Assembly (NCBI RefSeq): GCF_000586555.1
Contig: NZ_AZUC01000058.1
Span: 25,016-89,015 of the forward strand
Source of the DNA: Sporosarcina sp. D27
GTDB lineage: Bacteria; Bacillota; Bacilli; Bacillales_A; Planococcaceae
Length of the DNA: 64,000 nt
Direction of reading: 5' to 3'
In this document: piece by piece, positions 16,443 to 24,771 of the stretch
How positions within the stretch are numbered: the stretch's first letter is position 1
Layout of the letters: each line of letters begins with the position of its first letter
Position numbers and translations under genes: made by a program
The notes under the pieces: generated by a model
The model's database searches: none
What the model saw: the letters and a program-made list of their open reading frames with translations, nothing else
Told to the model about the DNA's origin: nothing

Positions 16443-17180
16443 ATGGATTACATATTGCTCTTTTTCACGGGTCTTATTGCAATGATGCTTGGAACACTTG
16501 CTGGCGGAGGCGGGCTTATTACGATGCCAGCGATGCTGTTAATGGGAATTCCGATCCATTCTGTAATCGGGGCAAATAAGATCTCCACAACTTTCAGTTC
16601 CTTTACTACATTCCTTACCGTTCTATTAAAGAAGCAGATAACTCTCCGTGAGTCGTGGTGGATTCTTCCAATATCACTTACAGCTGGCACGTTAGGCGGA
16701 CTCACCGCGACCCATATTGCAGAAGCTACTCTTTACAAACTCGCAATTGTGTTGCTGATTGGGGCCTTTTTCACATCTTTTCTCTCTAAAGCGGACTTTG
16801 CAGGAGAAGCCACTCTGCAACCATCGAAAACAGGAGTGGCAGGACTTATCGGAATCGGACTATATGACGGGCTGTTCGGTCCGGGACAAGGAACACTGCT
16901 CCTTTATTTGTTCAATCAGTTGCGAATTTCTTACATGCGATCGATTGGATTTGTGAGACTCGCTTCATTTTCAAGCGGGTTAGGGGCTGCCATCAGTTTT
17001 ATCGCAATGGGGAAAATCATTTGGCCATTCGCAATAGCGCTTGTACTGGGTTCTCTGTCCGGTGCTCAAATCGGTGTACGAATTGCAGAGAAGTTGAACC
17101 CAAAGTACGTTAAAATTTTGTTGCGCGTAGTAATTATTGGATTGATCATCCAACTAATCGTGAAAGCCATTTTAAAATGA
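16443..17180 (+). CDS. TSUP (TauE/SafE) family sulfite/sulfonate-type transporter
   Basis: Integral membrane protein of 245 residues with about eight helices in two homologous halves. The family's glycine-rich signatures are present in each half: TLAGGGGLITMPAMLLMGIP near residue 20 and YDGLFGPGQGTLLLYLF near 140. Members export or import sulfite, sulfonates or other organic anions; the substrate is not predictable here. The ATG at 16443 is placed 9 nt after GGAGG; a GTG at 16437 is too close to that site. It is about 100 bp after the PduO-like gene and ends at a terminator. Confidence 0.85.
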   Translation: MDYILLFFTGLIAMMLGTLAGGGGLITMPAMLLMGIPIHSVIGANKISTTFSSFTTFLTVLLKKQITLRESWWILPISLTAGTLGGLTATHIAEATLYKLAIVLLIGAFFTSFLSKADFAGEATLQPSKTGVAGLIGIGLYDGLFGPGQGTLLLYLFNQLRISYMRSIGFVRLASFSSGLGAAISFIAMGKIIWPFAIALVLGSLSGAQIGVRIAEKLNPKYVKILLRVVIIGLIIQLIVKAILK

Positions 17181-17183
17181 AGA

Positions 17184-17224
17184 AACGCGAAAGCGGCCAA
17201 CTCTATTGCCGCTTTCGTTTTTTA
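17184..17224. terminator. terminator between the TSUP gene and rsgA
   Basis: CGAAAGCGGC (17188-17197) and GCCGCTTTCG (17208-17217) form a perfect stem followed by TTTTTT. The genes converge, so it may serve both. Confidence 0.88.
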
Positions 17225-17236
17225 TTGTCCAGAAAA

Positions 17237-18301
17237 TCATTTTCGTAGGGATTTTGTAACTGCCTTCCAACGTTTTCTTTCAGCAATTTGTGCTTGGGCA
17301 TCTGTTTTTCGATCCAAGTAGGCAATTTCTCGTTGCAATTTGAGGTAGCTCGCGAAACGGTCTTCTGCTAGAGAGCCTTCACCTAACGCTTGTTGAATGG
17401 CGCATCCTGGCTCGGTTTTATGGCTACAATCATTGAACTTGCATGACTCTGAAAGTGCTTCAATATCTGAAAAACTACCTTCGACACTTTCACTATCGTT
17501 CCATAACTGGAATTCCCGCATTCCAGGCGTATCAATTAGTACACCTCCAGCAGGTAACGCAATGAGTTCGCGGTGTGTCGTTGTATGGCGACCTTTCGCA
17601 TCGTCTTCGCGGATTGTTTGCACCGTCATCGTCGCGTCGCCACAAATTGCGTTGACTAGGGAGGATTTTCCGACACCTGAAGAGCCTAACAGCGCCGCGG
17701 TTTTACCGTCTTTAAGCAGAGAGATGACCTGATCGATTCCGTCGCCAGTTTTACTACTGACAGCGAGTACTTCCGTACCGAATGCAACGCTGCGTGCTTG
17801 GTCGATAAAATCTTGTGGTTCATCACACAGATCGGCTTTTGTTAACACGATTACTGGTGTAGCACCCGAGTCATAGGCCGCAACCAAGTACCGTTCCAGT
17901 CTTCGAATATTGAAATCATCGTTCATGGAAGTGACAAGAAAGACAATATCGACGTTGACTGCAATCAGTTGCTCAGTCATGGTGTCCCCCGCAGTTTTCC
18001 TGGAAAAAACAGAAGTTCTCGGGAGAATTGAATGGATGATTCCGCGCTCTTCACCAGGCATTTGCTCAATCGCGACCCAGTCTCCGACAGCGGGGTAATC
18101 CCGCCGGCCGATTGCATGATGAAGTAGAGATCCGGAACAAACGGAGAGCCACTCACCTTGTTCAGTAACGACCCGGTACATATGCTTGTGTTCTAAAGTC
18201 ACTCGTCCAATCGTGCAGTCGTTTGCTTTAAAGTCTTGCTGTTGTTCATTCCAATGTGATTGGTGAAGTTCGTTCCAACCATAATTTTGTAGTGTGTTCA
18301 A
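17237..18301 (-). CDS. rsgA: ribosome small-subunit-dependent GTPase RsgA (YjeQ type)
   Basis: Circularly permuted GTPase that acts in late 30S subunit assembly. 354 residues: N-terminal OB-fold (residues about 30-105, YPAVGDWVAIE), permuted GTPase with TKAD near 155, GSSGVGKSSLVN near 205 and DTPGMREF near 250, then a zinc finger CKFNDCSHKTEPGC near 290. The TTG start at 18301 has AGGAGGAATT in ideal position; the frame runs further upstream but that DNA is a terminator stem. It is longer than the ~295 residue Bacillus CpgA and resembles the E. coli length. It is also not next to the prpC-prkC genes, so it may be a second copy (inference). It is preceded by a promoter, a short leader ORF and an attenuator. 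Confidence 0.92.
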   Translation of the reverse strand: MNTLQNYGWNELHQSHWNEQQQDFKANDCTIGRVTLEHKHMYRVVTEQGEWLSVCSGSLLHHAIGRRDYPAVGDWVAIEQMPGEERGIIHSILPRTSVFSRKTAGDTMTEQLIAVNVDIVFLVTSMNDDFNIRRLERYLVAAYDSGATPVIVLTKADLCDEPQDFIDQARSVAFGTEVLAVSSKTGDGIDQVISLLKDGKTAALLGSSGVGKSSLVNAICGDATMTVQTIREDDAKGRHTTTHRELIALPAGGVLIDTPGMREFQLWNDSESVEGSFSDIEALSESCKFNDCSHKTEPGCAIQQALGEGSLAEDRFASYLKLQREIAYLDRKTDAQAQIAERKRWKAVTKSLRK

Positions 18302-18328
18302 GTGAATTCCTCCTAAATATGGGCATAT

Positions 18329-18366
18329 AAAAAAGCATGGGGTCCGTGGATCGGACTCCATGCTTT
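18329..18366 (-). terminator. attenuator terminator in the rsgA leader
   Basis: On the minus strand GCATGGAGTCCG pairs with CGGACCCCATGC (one mismatch) around a five-base loop and is followed by six T. It ends about 30 nt before the rsgA start, so it must be bypassed for expression. Confidence 0.88.
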
Positions 18367-18433
18367 CACGCGCATACCAGAAGAAACATGCCTATACTTA
18401 AGGCATGGCAGGTGAAAGTATGGGTCCGATCCA
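18347..18433 (-). promoter_or_regulatory. antiterminator pairing in the rsgA leader
   Basis: The leader segment at 18412-18433 (TGGATCGGAC, CCAT, CTTTCAC in transcript order) pairs with 18347-18369 (GTGAAAG, ATGG, GTCCGATCCA). That gives 21 base pairs with one mismatch and one bulge. The 3' arm contains the ascending arm of the terminator, so the two structures exclude each other. The 5' arm is codons 11 to 18 of the leader ORF. A small hairpin CATGCC/GGCATG sits in the loop at the leader stop codon. Confidence 0.75.
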
Positions 18434-18463
18434 ATTTGCAATTGTCAAGTTGAAGTTTGCCAT
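18398..18463 (-). CDS. rsgA leader peptide (21 codons)
   Basis: A short ORF that begins ATG at 18463, preceded by TAGGTGA at a proper distance, and ends with TAA at 18398-18400. The peptide begins MANFNLTIAN and ends SPAMP. It lies between a strong promoter and the attenuator. Codon 11 onward is the 5' arm of the antiterminator, so a ribosome moving through the ORF would unfold it. That is the geometry of translation-coupled attenuators that control ribosome-targeting-antibiotic resistance genes in Gram-positive bacteria. No known leader peptide sequence is recognised. Expression has to be shown, for example by ribosome profiling. Confidence 0.65.
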   Translation of the reverse strand: MANFNLTIANWIGPILSPAMP

Positions 18464-18494
18464 TGTCATCACCTACTTTCTGAAAGTTATATTT

Positions 18495-18523
18495 ATCATA
18501 AAGGAGAAACGTTTTGAAGTCAA
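18495..18523 (-). promoter_or_regulatory. sigma-A promoter of rsgA
   Basis: TTGACT (18518-18523), exactly 17 bp, TATGAT (18495-18500) on the minus strand. Transcription would begin about 25 nt before the leader ORF. Confidence 0.75.
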
Positions 18524-18677
18524 CGAATTTTTTGAATAAGGAGTCGCGATATGTATGACTAACTGGGAATTTTTAACGAATTTCATTTCTCGACACCTAC
18601 AACCGCAATGCGTCAGCGAACTATGATACACTTAATCTCACTAGCAAACTAATAACAGCATTAGATGAGGTGACTCT

Positions 18678-20105
18678 ATGAAGTCTTATATAGTAAACAT
18701 AACAATGGTTGACGTTGTACCAGTAGTAAGGCGAAGAGTGATTATGCCTGCAGGGGCGACGTTTAATCGTCTCCATGAAATCATCCAACAAATGACGAAT
18801 TTTGAAAGTTACTTTACGGATCAACCGTATCACTTTTTTGAAGTTAGAGTGGATGGCCTGTGCATCACTGATAATCCTGTTCAACGAGAGGAACTTAAAG
18901 ACTCTAAGATCCTTACTCCAAAACTGCCGACTCGAGTCAAAATCGATAAATACTTAGAAGAACACAAGCAACTAATGTATACGTATGACTTGGGCGATTA
19001 CTGGCGCTTTTCGATTCAGCTAGAAGAAATCGTAGAAGATTATCACTTCGGTTTCCCGACGCTGTTAGATGGAGAAGGAACAGCACCACCGGAAGACGTC
19101 GGTGGTCCTCCAGGATATACATCGTTCTTAGCGATCATGGAAGATCCGACACATCCTGAACACGATCATATGAAGCAATGGGTATCCAATGCGAGATATG
19201 AACCGTACGATAAAAATAGGATTAATCAATCGTTAAAAATCGTTAAATATAAAAAGACGGAATGGGATTCTATTAACCATCAAAATTACGCGATTATTAG
19301 TGATCCGTACCGCGACACAGAACTTTCGGAGGAGCAAGTAGCTGCGAAACCTGAAAAATCACTTCCGAAGAAATCTGCAAAACATGAACTAACTTCAGAG
19401 CAGCAAGAAGAAGTGGAACTGTACATCAAAGCGATGACCCGGTTATATGGCATGGTGCAGTTTGAGCAAGTCATCACGTTGTACAATCAACAAAATGACC
19501 ATAAGATCACTGTTGGAAACGTGCAAGAACTCCTTACTTCAGATGAATTGGATTCGCGCTTACAAAAAGAAGATATTCTCTATAAAGATACAGTTTTCCT
19601 AGGACCGAAACTTGCCGGAATCGTCCCTGAACAATTTGTAAGGGAAACGATTGAGAAACCGTATTATCAGCCGGCAAAAGAACAGTTGTTGCGCTATGCA
19701 GATCCTAGTTATTTCGATCAGACGCCGGAATTGCTCCATCTTGAGAAACTATTCCTGAAGGAGAACATTCCACAAATCCAGATTGACCGGATGCTTCATA
19801 CGTTCATGGTCGGATTGTCTATGTGGCATGCGAACTTCATGGAAGTTATCGGTAGACTAATGGCGCAAGCAGGACCATTAGCGGAAGAACAGGTGAAAAA
19901 AATCGTCCCTGTTGCCATCAATGTCTCCAATGCAGTTCGTCTCATTGAAAACAGAGGACATACCCCTCAAGAGATGTTTGAATTGGAGCGATCAGAAGTA
20001 AAGCCGTTGACGGAACAGTCTGCTGTGCATGAAGTGAAGGTCGGGCGCAATGACCCATGCCCGTGTGGTAGCGGTAAGAAGTATAAGAAATGCTGTGGTA
20101 GATAA
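18678..20105 (+). CDS. plasmid pRiA4b ORF-3-like protein with C-terminal SEC-C zinc motif
   Basis: 475-residue cytosolic protein. Residues about 1-180 match the pRiA4b ORF-3 (IS1096 passenger 'TnpR-like') domain: [20 protein letters not shown] near 15, [16 protein letters not shown] near 105 and [18 protein letters not shown] near 138. The middle is helical and not recognised. The last 20 residues are a SEC-C motif ([19 protein letters not shown]) that binds zinc and often mediates ribosome or protein contacts. GAGGTGA supports the ATG. Despite the family name there is no sign of a mobile element around it. The function of the family is unknown. Confidence 0.85.
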   Translation: MKSYIVNITMVDVVPVVRRRVIMPAGATFNRLHEIIQQMTNFESYFTDQPYHFFEVRVDGLCITDNPVQREELKDSKILTPKLPTRVKIDKYLEEHKQLMYTYDLGDYWRFSIQLEEIVEDYHFGFPTLLDGEGTAPPEDVGGPPGYTSFLAIMEDPTHPEHDHMKQWVSNARYEPYDKNRINQSLKIVKYKKTEWDSINHQNYAIISDPYRDTELSEEQVAAKPEKSLPKKSAKHELTSEQQEEVELYIKAMTRLYGMVQFEQVITLYNQQNDHKITVGNVQELLTSDELDSRLQKEDILYKDTVFLGPKLAGIVPEQFVRETIEKPYYQPAKEQLLRYADPSYFDQTPELLHLEKLFLKENIPQIQIDRMLHTFMVGLSMWHANFMEVIGRLMAQAGPLAEEQVKKIVPVAINVSNAVRLIENRGHTPQEMFELERSEVKPLTEQSAVHEVKVGRNDPCPCGSGKKYKKCCGR

Positions 20106-20114
20106 GCATTCATA

Positions 20115-20156
20115 AAATGCCCGTGTCTCTGTTATAAAAACAGGCACGGGCATTTA
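20115..20156 (+). terminator. terminator after the pRiA4b ORF-3-like gene
   Basis: AAATGCCCGTG and CACGGGCATTT form a strong stem with additional CTG/CAG pairing inside, followed by a short T-rich stretch. Confidence 0.8.
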
Positions 20157-20226
20157 CTCGTCCGCTTATTGATGGACATGGGTATTCAATTGTTTACGAA
20201 TCAGCTCCAAAACATTGAAAAACCTG

Positions 20227-20700
20227 TCAAGTTCCCTGTCTGTACTTCGATACCTTCGTGGTTCTGCAATCCGACTTCGAAGAAATATTGGTCTCTATCC
20301 AATTATGTTTAAATATACCAACCGACCAAGGATTCACTTTTGCATGGTTATCCGTTTCTGTAATGATGATATGATCGCCCTCATGCAAGTTTCTGCCTAA
20401 GTGATAAGCAAACAAATGGAAGAAGTTTGTCACGTTTTGACTGAATGCGATTTCTGTATGATTTTCCGCACAGATTAAATCCACATCGAGTTGACAAGCA
20501 TCGACAATCTTTTAATGCATCTGTGCGGTAAGTGCAAAATCGTCTTTTTTGTGCCTTGCGATGAATGTAATAGTACGAAACGCGGTCAATGACGAAATGT
20601 GACACTTGGGCGCCTGCTGAATTGTCCAACATACTAAGGGAGGTTCCTTTGACCAAGAAGGTGTTTTATAAATTAGCACGGGTTTTAATGCGCTGGGAGT
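20227..20700 (-). pseudogene. remnant of a class V aminotransferase / cysteine desulfurase-like gene
   Basis: Minus-strand fragments match the N-terminal ~130 residues of class V PLP-dependent aminotransferases in order but in different frames. First comes SLSMLDNSAGAQVSHFVIDR with YYYIHRKAQK (20656 downward). Then ENHTEIAFSQNVTNFFHLFA and LGRNLHEGDHIIITETDNHA with NPW (20484 to about 20320). At least two frame changes separate them and the region after the second fragment reads into stops. No catalytic lysine domain remains. The stretch from 20157 to 20843 holds nothing else I can support. Confidence 0.7.
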
Positions 20701-20843
20701 CAACTAATTATGCAACATGTAATAATGCGAGTAAATTCGGTTTTACCACATAATCCTATTTCAAGATTCATTGTAAGGAAAAAAACTTCAACATCGAGTA
20801 CACTGAAACTAGTAGAAATTTGATAGTGAAAAGGAGATAGGAC

Positions 20844-22010
20844 ATGGAAGGAAACAAAAGGGACACCGAGTTGTTAGAAGCTGTACATCAGGGAGACCAT
20901 CCTCGTATTTCACATTTGCTTGAACAAAAAGCAAATGTTGAAGTGACTGATGAAATGGGGCGGACAGCGTTGATGATTGCCGTTCAACATAACGACACGG
21001 ATGCAGTTGCCCAGTTGCTAATAGCGGGGAGTGATCCAAATCATCGAGATATCACAGAATTGACGCCTTTCATTTGCGCAGGAGCAAATGGGTTTACTGC
21101 TTCGTTACGTTTGATGGCTACTTCAGGAGCGGACGTAACTAGTGTGAACCGTTTCGGTGGAACAGCTTTGCTACCAGCAGCTGAAAAAGGCTATTTACAT
21201 ACTGTGGAAGCATGTCTATCAGTAGGTGTTCCAGTCGACCATGTTAACCACCTTGGATGGTCCGCGTTGCTGGAAGCGGTGATTTTAGGGGATGGCGGAA
21301 GGCTGTACGCAGATGTAATTCAAACATTGCATGAAGCAGGAGCATCTGTTCATCTACAAGATTTCGATGGGAAATCAGCAGTGATGTACGCGGATGAACA
21401 AAAGCAAGAGCGGGTTCTTGGATTACTGACAGATACACTCGAAGATCCACAACATCCAGCAGTTCTTGAAGCGAAGTCTTATGCAGCAGATAAAGATTGG
21501 ACAGCCGCTTCACAAACTGTACAAGTAGCACTCGAGTCCGATGGAGACAACTTGGATCTACTATTTTATGCAGGGTTTTATTTAGCTGCCCAAGATCGTT
21601 TTGAAGAGGCTTTGGAACAATATAGCCGGGCGTTAGTGGTTGCTCCAGATGCTTTGGAGTTCTATTTTTACACAGCCTATTGTTACCGGTTAATGAACCA
21701 ACCAGAAGATGCGCTTCTTGAGTTTGATAAAGGCGCGGCGCTCTCTTTTGAAAACGCATTTCATCTCTATCATAAATCGAATTATTTACGCGAACTCGGG
21801 CGTCACGAAGAGGCGGTCGAGGTGATGGATGAACTCGTAGAACGACATCCGACACGATATGATTTCTGGTTCCATAAAGCGAACAGCTTACGCTCACTTA
21901 ATCGCCACCAAGATGCAATTACGGCGATTGAACATGCAATCGAGTTACAGCCGGATAATCCGCTTTATACGAAACATAAAGCACAGTCTGAACTCTTGTT
22001 GCAGCGCTAA
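20844..22010 (+). CDS. ankyrin-repeat plus TPR-repeat protein
   Basis: 388-residue soluble protein built only of interaction repeats. Residues about 5-200 hold five or six ankyrin repeats (MGRTALMIAVQHNDTDAVAQ, ELTPFICAGANGFTASLRLM, FGGTALLPAAEKGYLHTVEA, LGWSALLEAVILGDGG). Residues about 215-388 hold four or five TPR-like repeats (DLLFYAGFYLAAQDRFEEAL, LEFYFYTAYCYRLMNQPEDA, YDFWFHKANSLRSLNRHQDA). There is no signal peptide or catalytic domain. AAAGGAGAT supports the ATG. It is monocistronic with a terminator 14 bp downstream. It probably acts as a scaffold; partners are not evident. The combination is uncommon for bacteria of this type. Confidence 0.85.
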   Translation: MEGNKRDTELLEAVHQGDHPRISHLLEQKANVEVTDEMGRTALMIAVQHNDTDAVAQLLIAGSDPNHRDITELTPFICAGANGFTASLRLMATSGADVTSVNRFGGTALLPAAEKGYLHTVEACLSVGVPVDHVNHLGWSALLEAVILGDGGRLYADVIQTLHEAGASVHLQDFDGKSAVMYADEQKQERVLGLLTDTLEDPQHPAVLEAKSYAADKDWTAASQTVQVALESDGDNLDLLFYAGFYLAAQDRFEEALEQYSRALVVAPDALEFYFYTAYCYRLMNQPEDALLEFDKGAALSFENAFHLYHKSNYLRELGRHEEAVEVMDELVERHPTRYDFWFHKANSLRSLNRHQDAITAIEHAIELQPDNPLYTKHKAQSELLLQR

Positions 22011-22023
22011 TAAATGGATGGAC

Positions 22024-22054
22024 AACTGCCTAGTTATTGGACTAGGCAGTTTTT
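22024..22054 (+). terminator. terminator of the ankyrin-TPR gene
   Basis: AACTGCCTAGT and ACTAGGCAGTT form a perfect stem with a six-base loop, followed by T. Confidence 0.9.
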
Positions 22055-22134
22055 TGAGTGCTTAAACAAGAAATTGATCCGGATGGTGTATATTCGTGCT
22101 CATCGAATCCCCTCCTTCTATAAGAGGAACTTCC

Positions 22135-23118
22135 ATGATAAACTGTATAAAAACTCAGAAATGGAGTACACCATACATAATGAACAAACACATTCTGATC
22201 TATGGTGATGTATTTGTCGATTACATCGCTGAAGACGAAACCAATTCATCATTTAGTACGTATTTAGGCGGAGCAACTGTCAATGTGGCAGCTGGCATCG
22301 CTCGTCTAGGCGCACCAGTATCTTTCATCACTATAACCGGGGATGACGAAACATCTGAATTTGTGCGCATAGAGCTTCAGAAAGAAGGGGTTGACTTGGC
22401 AGCCGCTATCCTTGAACCCGCAAAACGTGTGAATGGCGTTTACGTACATCTAACACCAGAGCATGATCGCGTTTTTTCAAATTACCAAAACGAAACACCG
22501 GATATTCAAGTAACTGCACAAGATTTACGGGAAGAAACGTTTGAGCAAGCGTCTATATTACATATTTGCTCAGGCACTATGTTTCATCCGACAGCTCTAG
22601 AAACGACTCGAAGAGCAGTGAAGCTTGCGAAAGAAAAGGATACACTTGTCTCATTTGATGCAAATATTCGCCCCTTACGATGGGAAAGTGAAGAAATCTG
22701 TCGTGAAACAACGACATCTTTTTTGACGGATGCAGATCTTGTCAAACTAACGGAAGAAGAGCTAACATTCATGACGAATAAGGAGACGTTGGAAGAAGGG
22801 GTGTCTGAACTTGAAATGTATGCGATTCCTGTAGTCTTAATTACGCGAGGTGACTTAGGCACGATTGCCATTATTCATGGTGAACAGTTTCACATTCCTT
22901 CAGTCAAAGCGGTGGCAGTAGATACAACTGGAGCCGGGGATGCATTTATGGCTGGGGTATTACGTCAGATTCATCTACATGGATACCCAGTAAATTCCTC
23001 TGAGTGGAAAGAAGTGGTTCGTTTCGGAAATCAGATGGGAGCGCTATGTGTGACGAAAACAGGTGCATTGTCCGCAATGCCTTATGCGCATGAATTGGAT
23101 TATATTATTTCGGAATAA
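22135..23118 (+). CDS. PfkB-family carbohydrate kinase (fructokinase-like)
   Basis: ATP-dependent sugar or nucleoside kinase of the ribokinase fold. The N-terminal GGATVNVAAGIARLGAPVSF is PfkB signature 1 and the C-terminal DTTGAGDAFMAGVL is signature 2 with the catalytic aspartate. SFDANIRPLRW in the middle is typical of fructokinases. The ATG at 22135 has AAGAGGA 7 nt upstream. An ATG at 22180 (MNKHILIYGDVF) matches the usual family N-terminus better but has only a distant GGAG, so the true start is uncertain (327 or 312 residues). It stands alone between two terminators. Fructose is the likeliest substrate but other sugars are possible. Confidence 0.87.
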   Translation: MINCIKTQKWSTPYIMNKHILIYGDVFVDYIAEDETNSSFSTYLGGATVNVAAGIARLGAPVSFITITGDDETSEFVRIELQKEGVDLAAAILEPAKRVNGVYVHLTPEHDRVFSNYQNETPDIQVTAQDLREETFEQASILHICSGTMFHPTALETTRRAVKLAKEKDTLVSFDANIRPLRWESEEICRETTTSFLTDADLVKLTEEELTFMTNKETLEEGVSELEMYAIPVVLITRGDLGTIAIIHGEQFHIPSVKAVAVDTTGAGDAFMAGVLRQIHLHGYPVNSSEWKEVVRFGNQMGALCVTKTGALSAMPYAHELDYIISE

Positions 23119-23186
23119 TAATTTTCGAGGTATTATTTGATTGGATAAACTTTTTGAGTTGGCATAAATTATTCTAAAAATAATTT

Positions 23187-23223
23187 AAAACTTTTTTCAG
23201 ACTTCTGGAAAAAGTTTTTTTAT
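23187..23223 (+). terminator. terminator of the PfkB kinase gene
   Basis: AAACTTTTTTCAG pairs with CTGGAAAAAGTTT (including G-T pairs) and is followed by seven T. Confidence 0.75.
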
Positions 23224-23331
23224 TTATTTGAACATCTAAATACTGTCGAAAAGTGATATACTATGTTGGTTGGACAAGTCGTGGATTATCAAAGGTGCGC
23301 ACAATACAAAAAAGAATAAGGTGGGACTAGT

Positions 23332-24594
23332 ATGGAAAAGACAAAAAGTAAAATTCATTACGCATGGTGGATTTTAGTTGGGCTATGTTTAATGGTCGGA
23401 CTTGGAAAAGGCGCGCTCAATAATACAGCGGGTCTATTCATTACCCCGGTTGCTAAGGATTTGGGAGTTGGAATTGGGAACTTAACGCTGTACTTAAGTA
23501 TTTCAGCTATTGTAACGTTAGTATTTTTGCCGATCGGTGGAAAGTTGATGGCGAAATATGATACGAAAACACTTCTTGTTTTTGCTATAGTTTTACAGGC
23601 AGGCGCTTTCGCTGCCTTTGGATTCATGAAAGCTGTATGGGGTTGGTACGTATTCTCTATTCCATTGGCAATTGGTGGTGTGTTCATTACTGTTATTGCA
23701 GGACCAGTCTTAATCAATCAATGGTTTAAGAAAAGTAATGGGCTGGCGCTAGGGATTATGGGTGCTGCTGGAGGTGCAATCGGTGCGATTGCTCAACCTG
23801 TAGTTGGAAATCTTATTGCGGGTCGAGGCTGGAGCCAGACGTATATTATTGTCGGTGTCGCAGTAATGATTATTGTCATACCAGTGATTCTGTTACTCAT
23901 CCGTAAATCACCAAAAGACAAAGGCTTGTTGCCTTATGGTGCAGCGGTTGCGTCTATCGATGGAGTACCAGCCGAGGACACAAATGACAAAGGTATTTCT
24001 TTTGCAATTGCACGCAAGTCAGGAGCATTCTATTCACTAGCAGTATTTTTCTTCCTAATTACGGCAATTGCGAGTTTCTCCATTCACATACCAACGTTTC
24101 TTGCAAACAAAGGTTATTCTGTTGGTTTTTCAGGAACAGTGATGGGGGTTTCTATGATAGGAGTGTTGGTAGGAGCACTGGTGCTTGGAGTACTAAGTGA
24201 TAAACTGGGCTCTAAAAATACATCAGTACTTGCTATGCTTCTCGGAGTTGTGGCGATTGCAATGTTCTTATTCTTTGCTGAAAATGGTGTGCTTGTTACA
24301 ATTGCTGCAGGGATTTTTGGATTTACTACTGCATCCATTGGGACACTTGCACCAACGCTTGCTTCAACGCTTTTCGGAAGTAAAGACTATAGCCAAATTT
24401 ACGCGACTGCATCATTGGGTCTTGCTGTGGCATCCATCATCGCATTGCCTGCATATGGGTTTGTATATGATTTTTCTGGAACGTACACAATCGTTCTTTG
24501 GATCATCGCCGCAATGTTTGTTATTAACATCCTAGCAATTCTTTTTGCATTCAAAAGTAAAAAGAATCTTGTCGAACAGGGCCATTGGAACTGA
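23332..24594 (+). CDS. MFS transporter, oxalate/formate antiporter (OFA)-like
   Basis: 420-residue inner-membrane transporter with 12 helices. The N-terminal HYAWWILVGLCLMVGLGKG with GLFITPVAKDLG and the GWSQTYIIVGVAVMIIVIPV region at helices 5-6 match the OFA/monocarboxylate branch of MFS. The linker KGLLPYG at residues about 205-215 is typical. GTGGGA lies before the ATG. It appears monocistronic, with an extended -10 (TGATATACT, 23254-23262) upstream and a terminator on each side. An organic anion substrate is inferred from family only. Confidence 0.87.
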   Translation: MEKTKSKIHYAWWILVGLCLMVGLGKGALNNTAGLFITPVAKDLGVGIGNLTLYLSISAIVTLVFLPIGGKLMAKYDTKTLLVFAIVLQAGAFAAFGFMKAVWGWYVFSIPLAIGGVFITVIAGPVLINQWFKKSNGLALGIMGAAGGAIGAIAQPVVGNLIAGRGWSQTYIIVGVAVMIIVIPVILLLIRKSPKDKGLLPYGAAVASIDGVPAEDTNDKGISFAIARKSGAFYSLAVFFFLITAIASFSIHIPTFLANKGYSVGFSGTVMGVSMIGVLVGALVLGVLSDKLGSKNTSVLAMLLGVVAIAMFLFFAENGVLVTIAAGIFGFTTASIGTLAPTLASTLFGSKDYSQIYATASLGLAVASIIALPAYGFVYDFSGTYTIVLWIIAAMFVINILAILFAFKSKKNLVEQGHWN

Positions 24595-24606
24595 TCGAGC
24601 TATTCT

Positions 24607-24640
24607 ATCCTCACTTCTATTTCTGGAAGTGGGGATTTTT
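24607..24640 (+). terminator. terminator of the OFA-like MFS gene
   Basis: CCTCACTTC pairs with GGAAGTGGGG around a short loop and is followed by seven T. Confidence 0.8.
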
Positions 24641-24659
24641 TTTCTATTTCCACCAAGTC

Positions 24660-24707
24660 AAAAAAGGCTGCTTGCCCGTCAATAGAGACGGACAAGCAGT
24701 CTTTTTT
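24660..24707. terminator. second, bidirectional-looking terminator
   Basis: GGCTGCTTGCCCGTC and GACGGACAAGCAGTC form a long stem with A-rich 5' and T-rich 3' flanks. It lies 65 bp past the 3' end of the convergent GGDEF-EAL gene and may serve it. Confidence 0.78.
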
Positions 24708-24771
24708 ATCGGAAACGATCGGAATGCCCCGAGAAACGAGCGTTTCCGTACCTTGAATGGAATAGTGAGAG

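Noticed and set aside
18678..20105. Mobile element indicated by the 'IS1096 passenger/pRiA4b' family name
   Set aside because: No transposase, terminal repeats or target duplication around the gene; the name reflects the first described homologue only.
21244..21897. 217-codon minus-strand frame inside the ankyrin-TPR gene
   Set aside because: Antisense shadow; composition is that of reverse-complemented repeat codons, and the plus-strand protein is clearly real.
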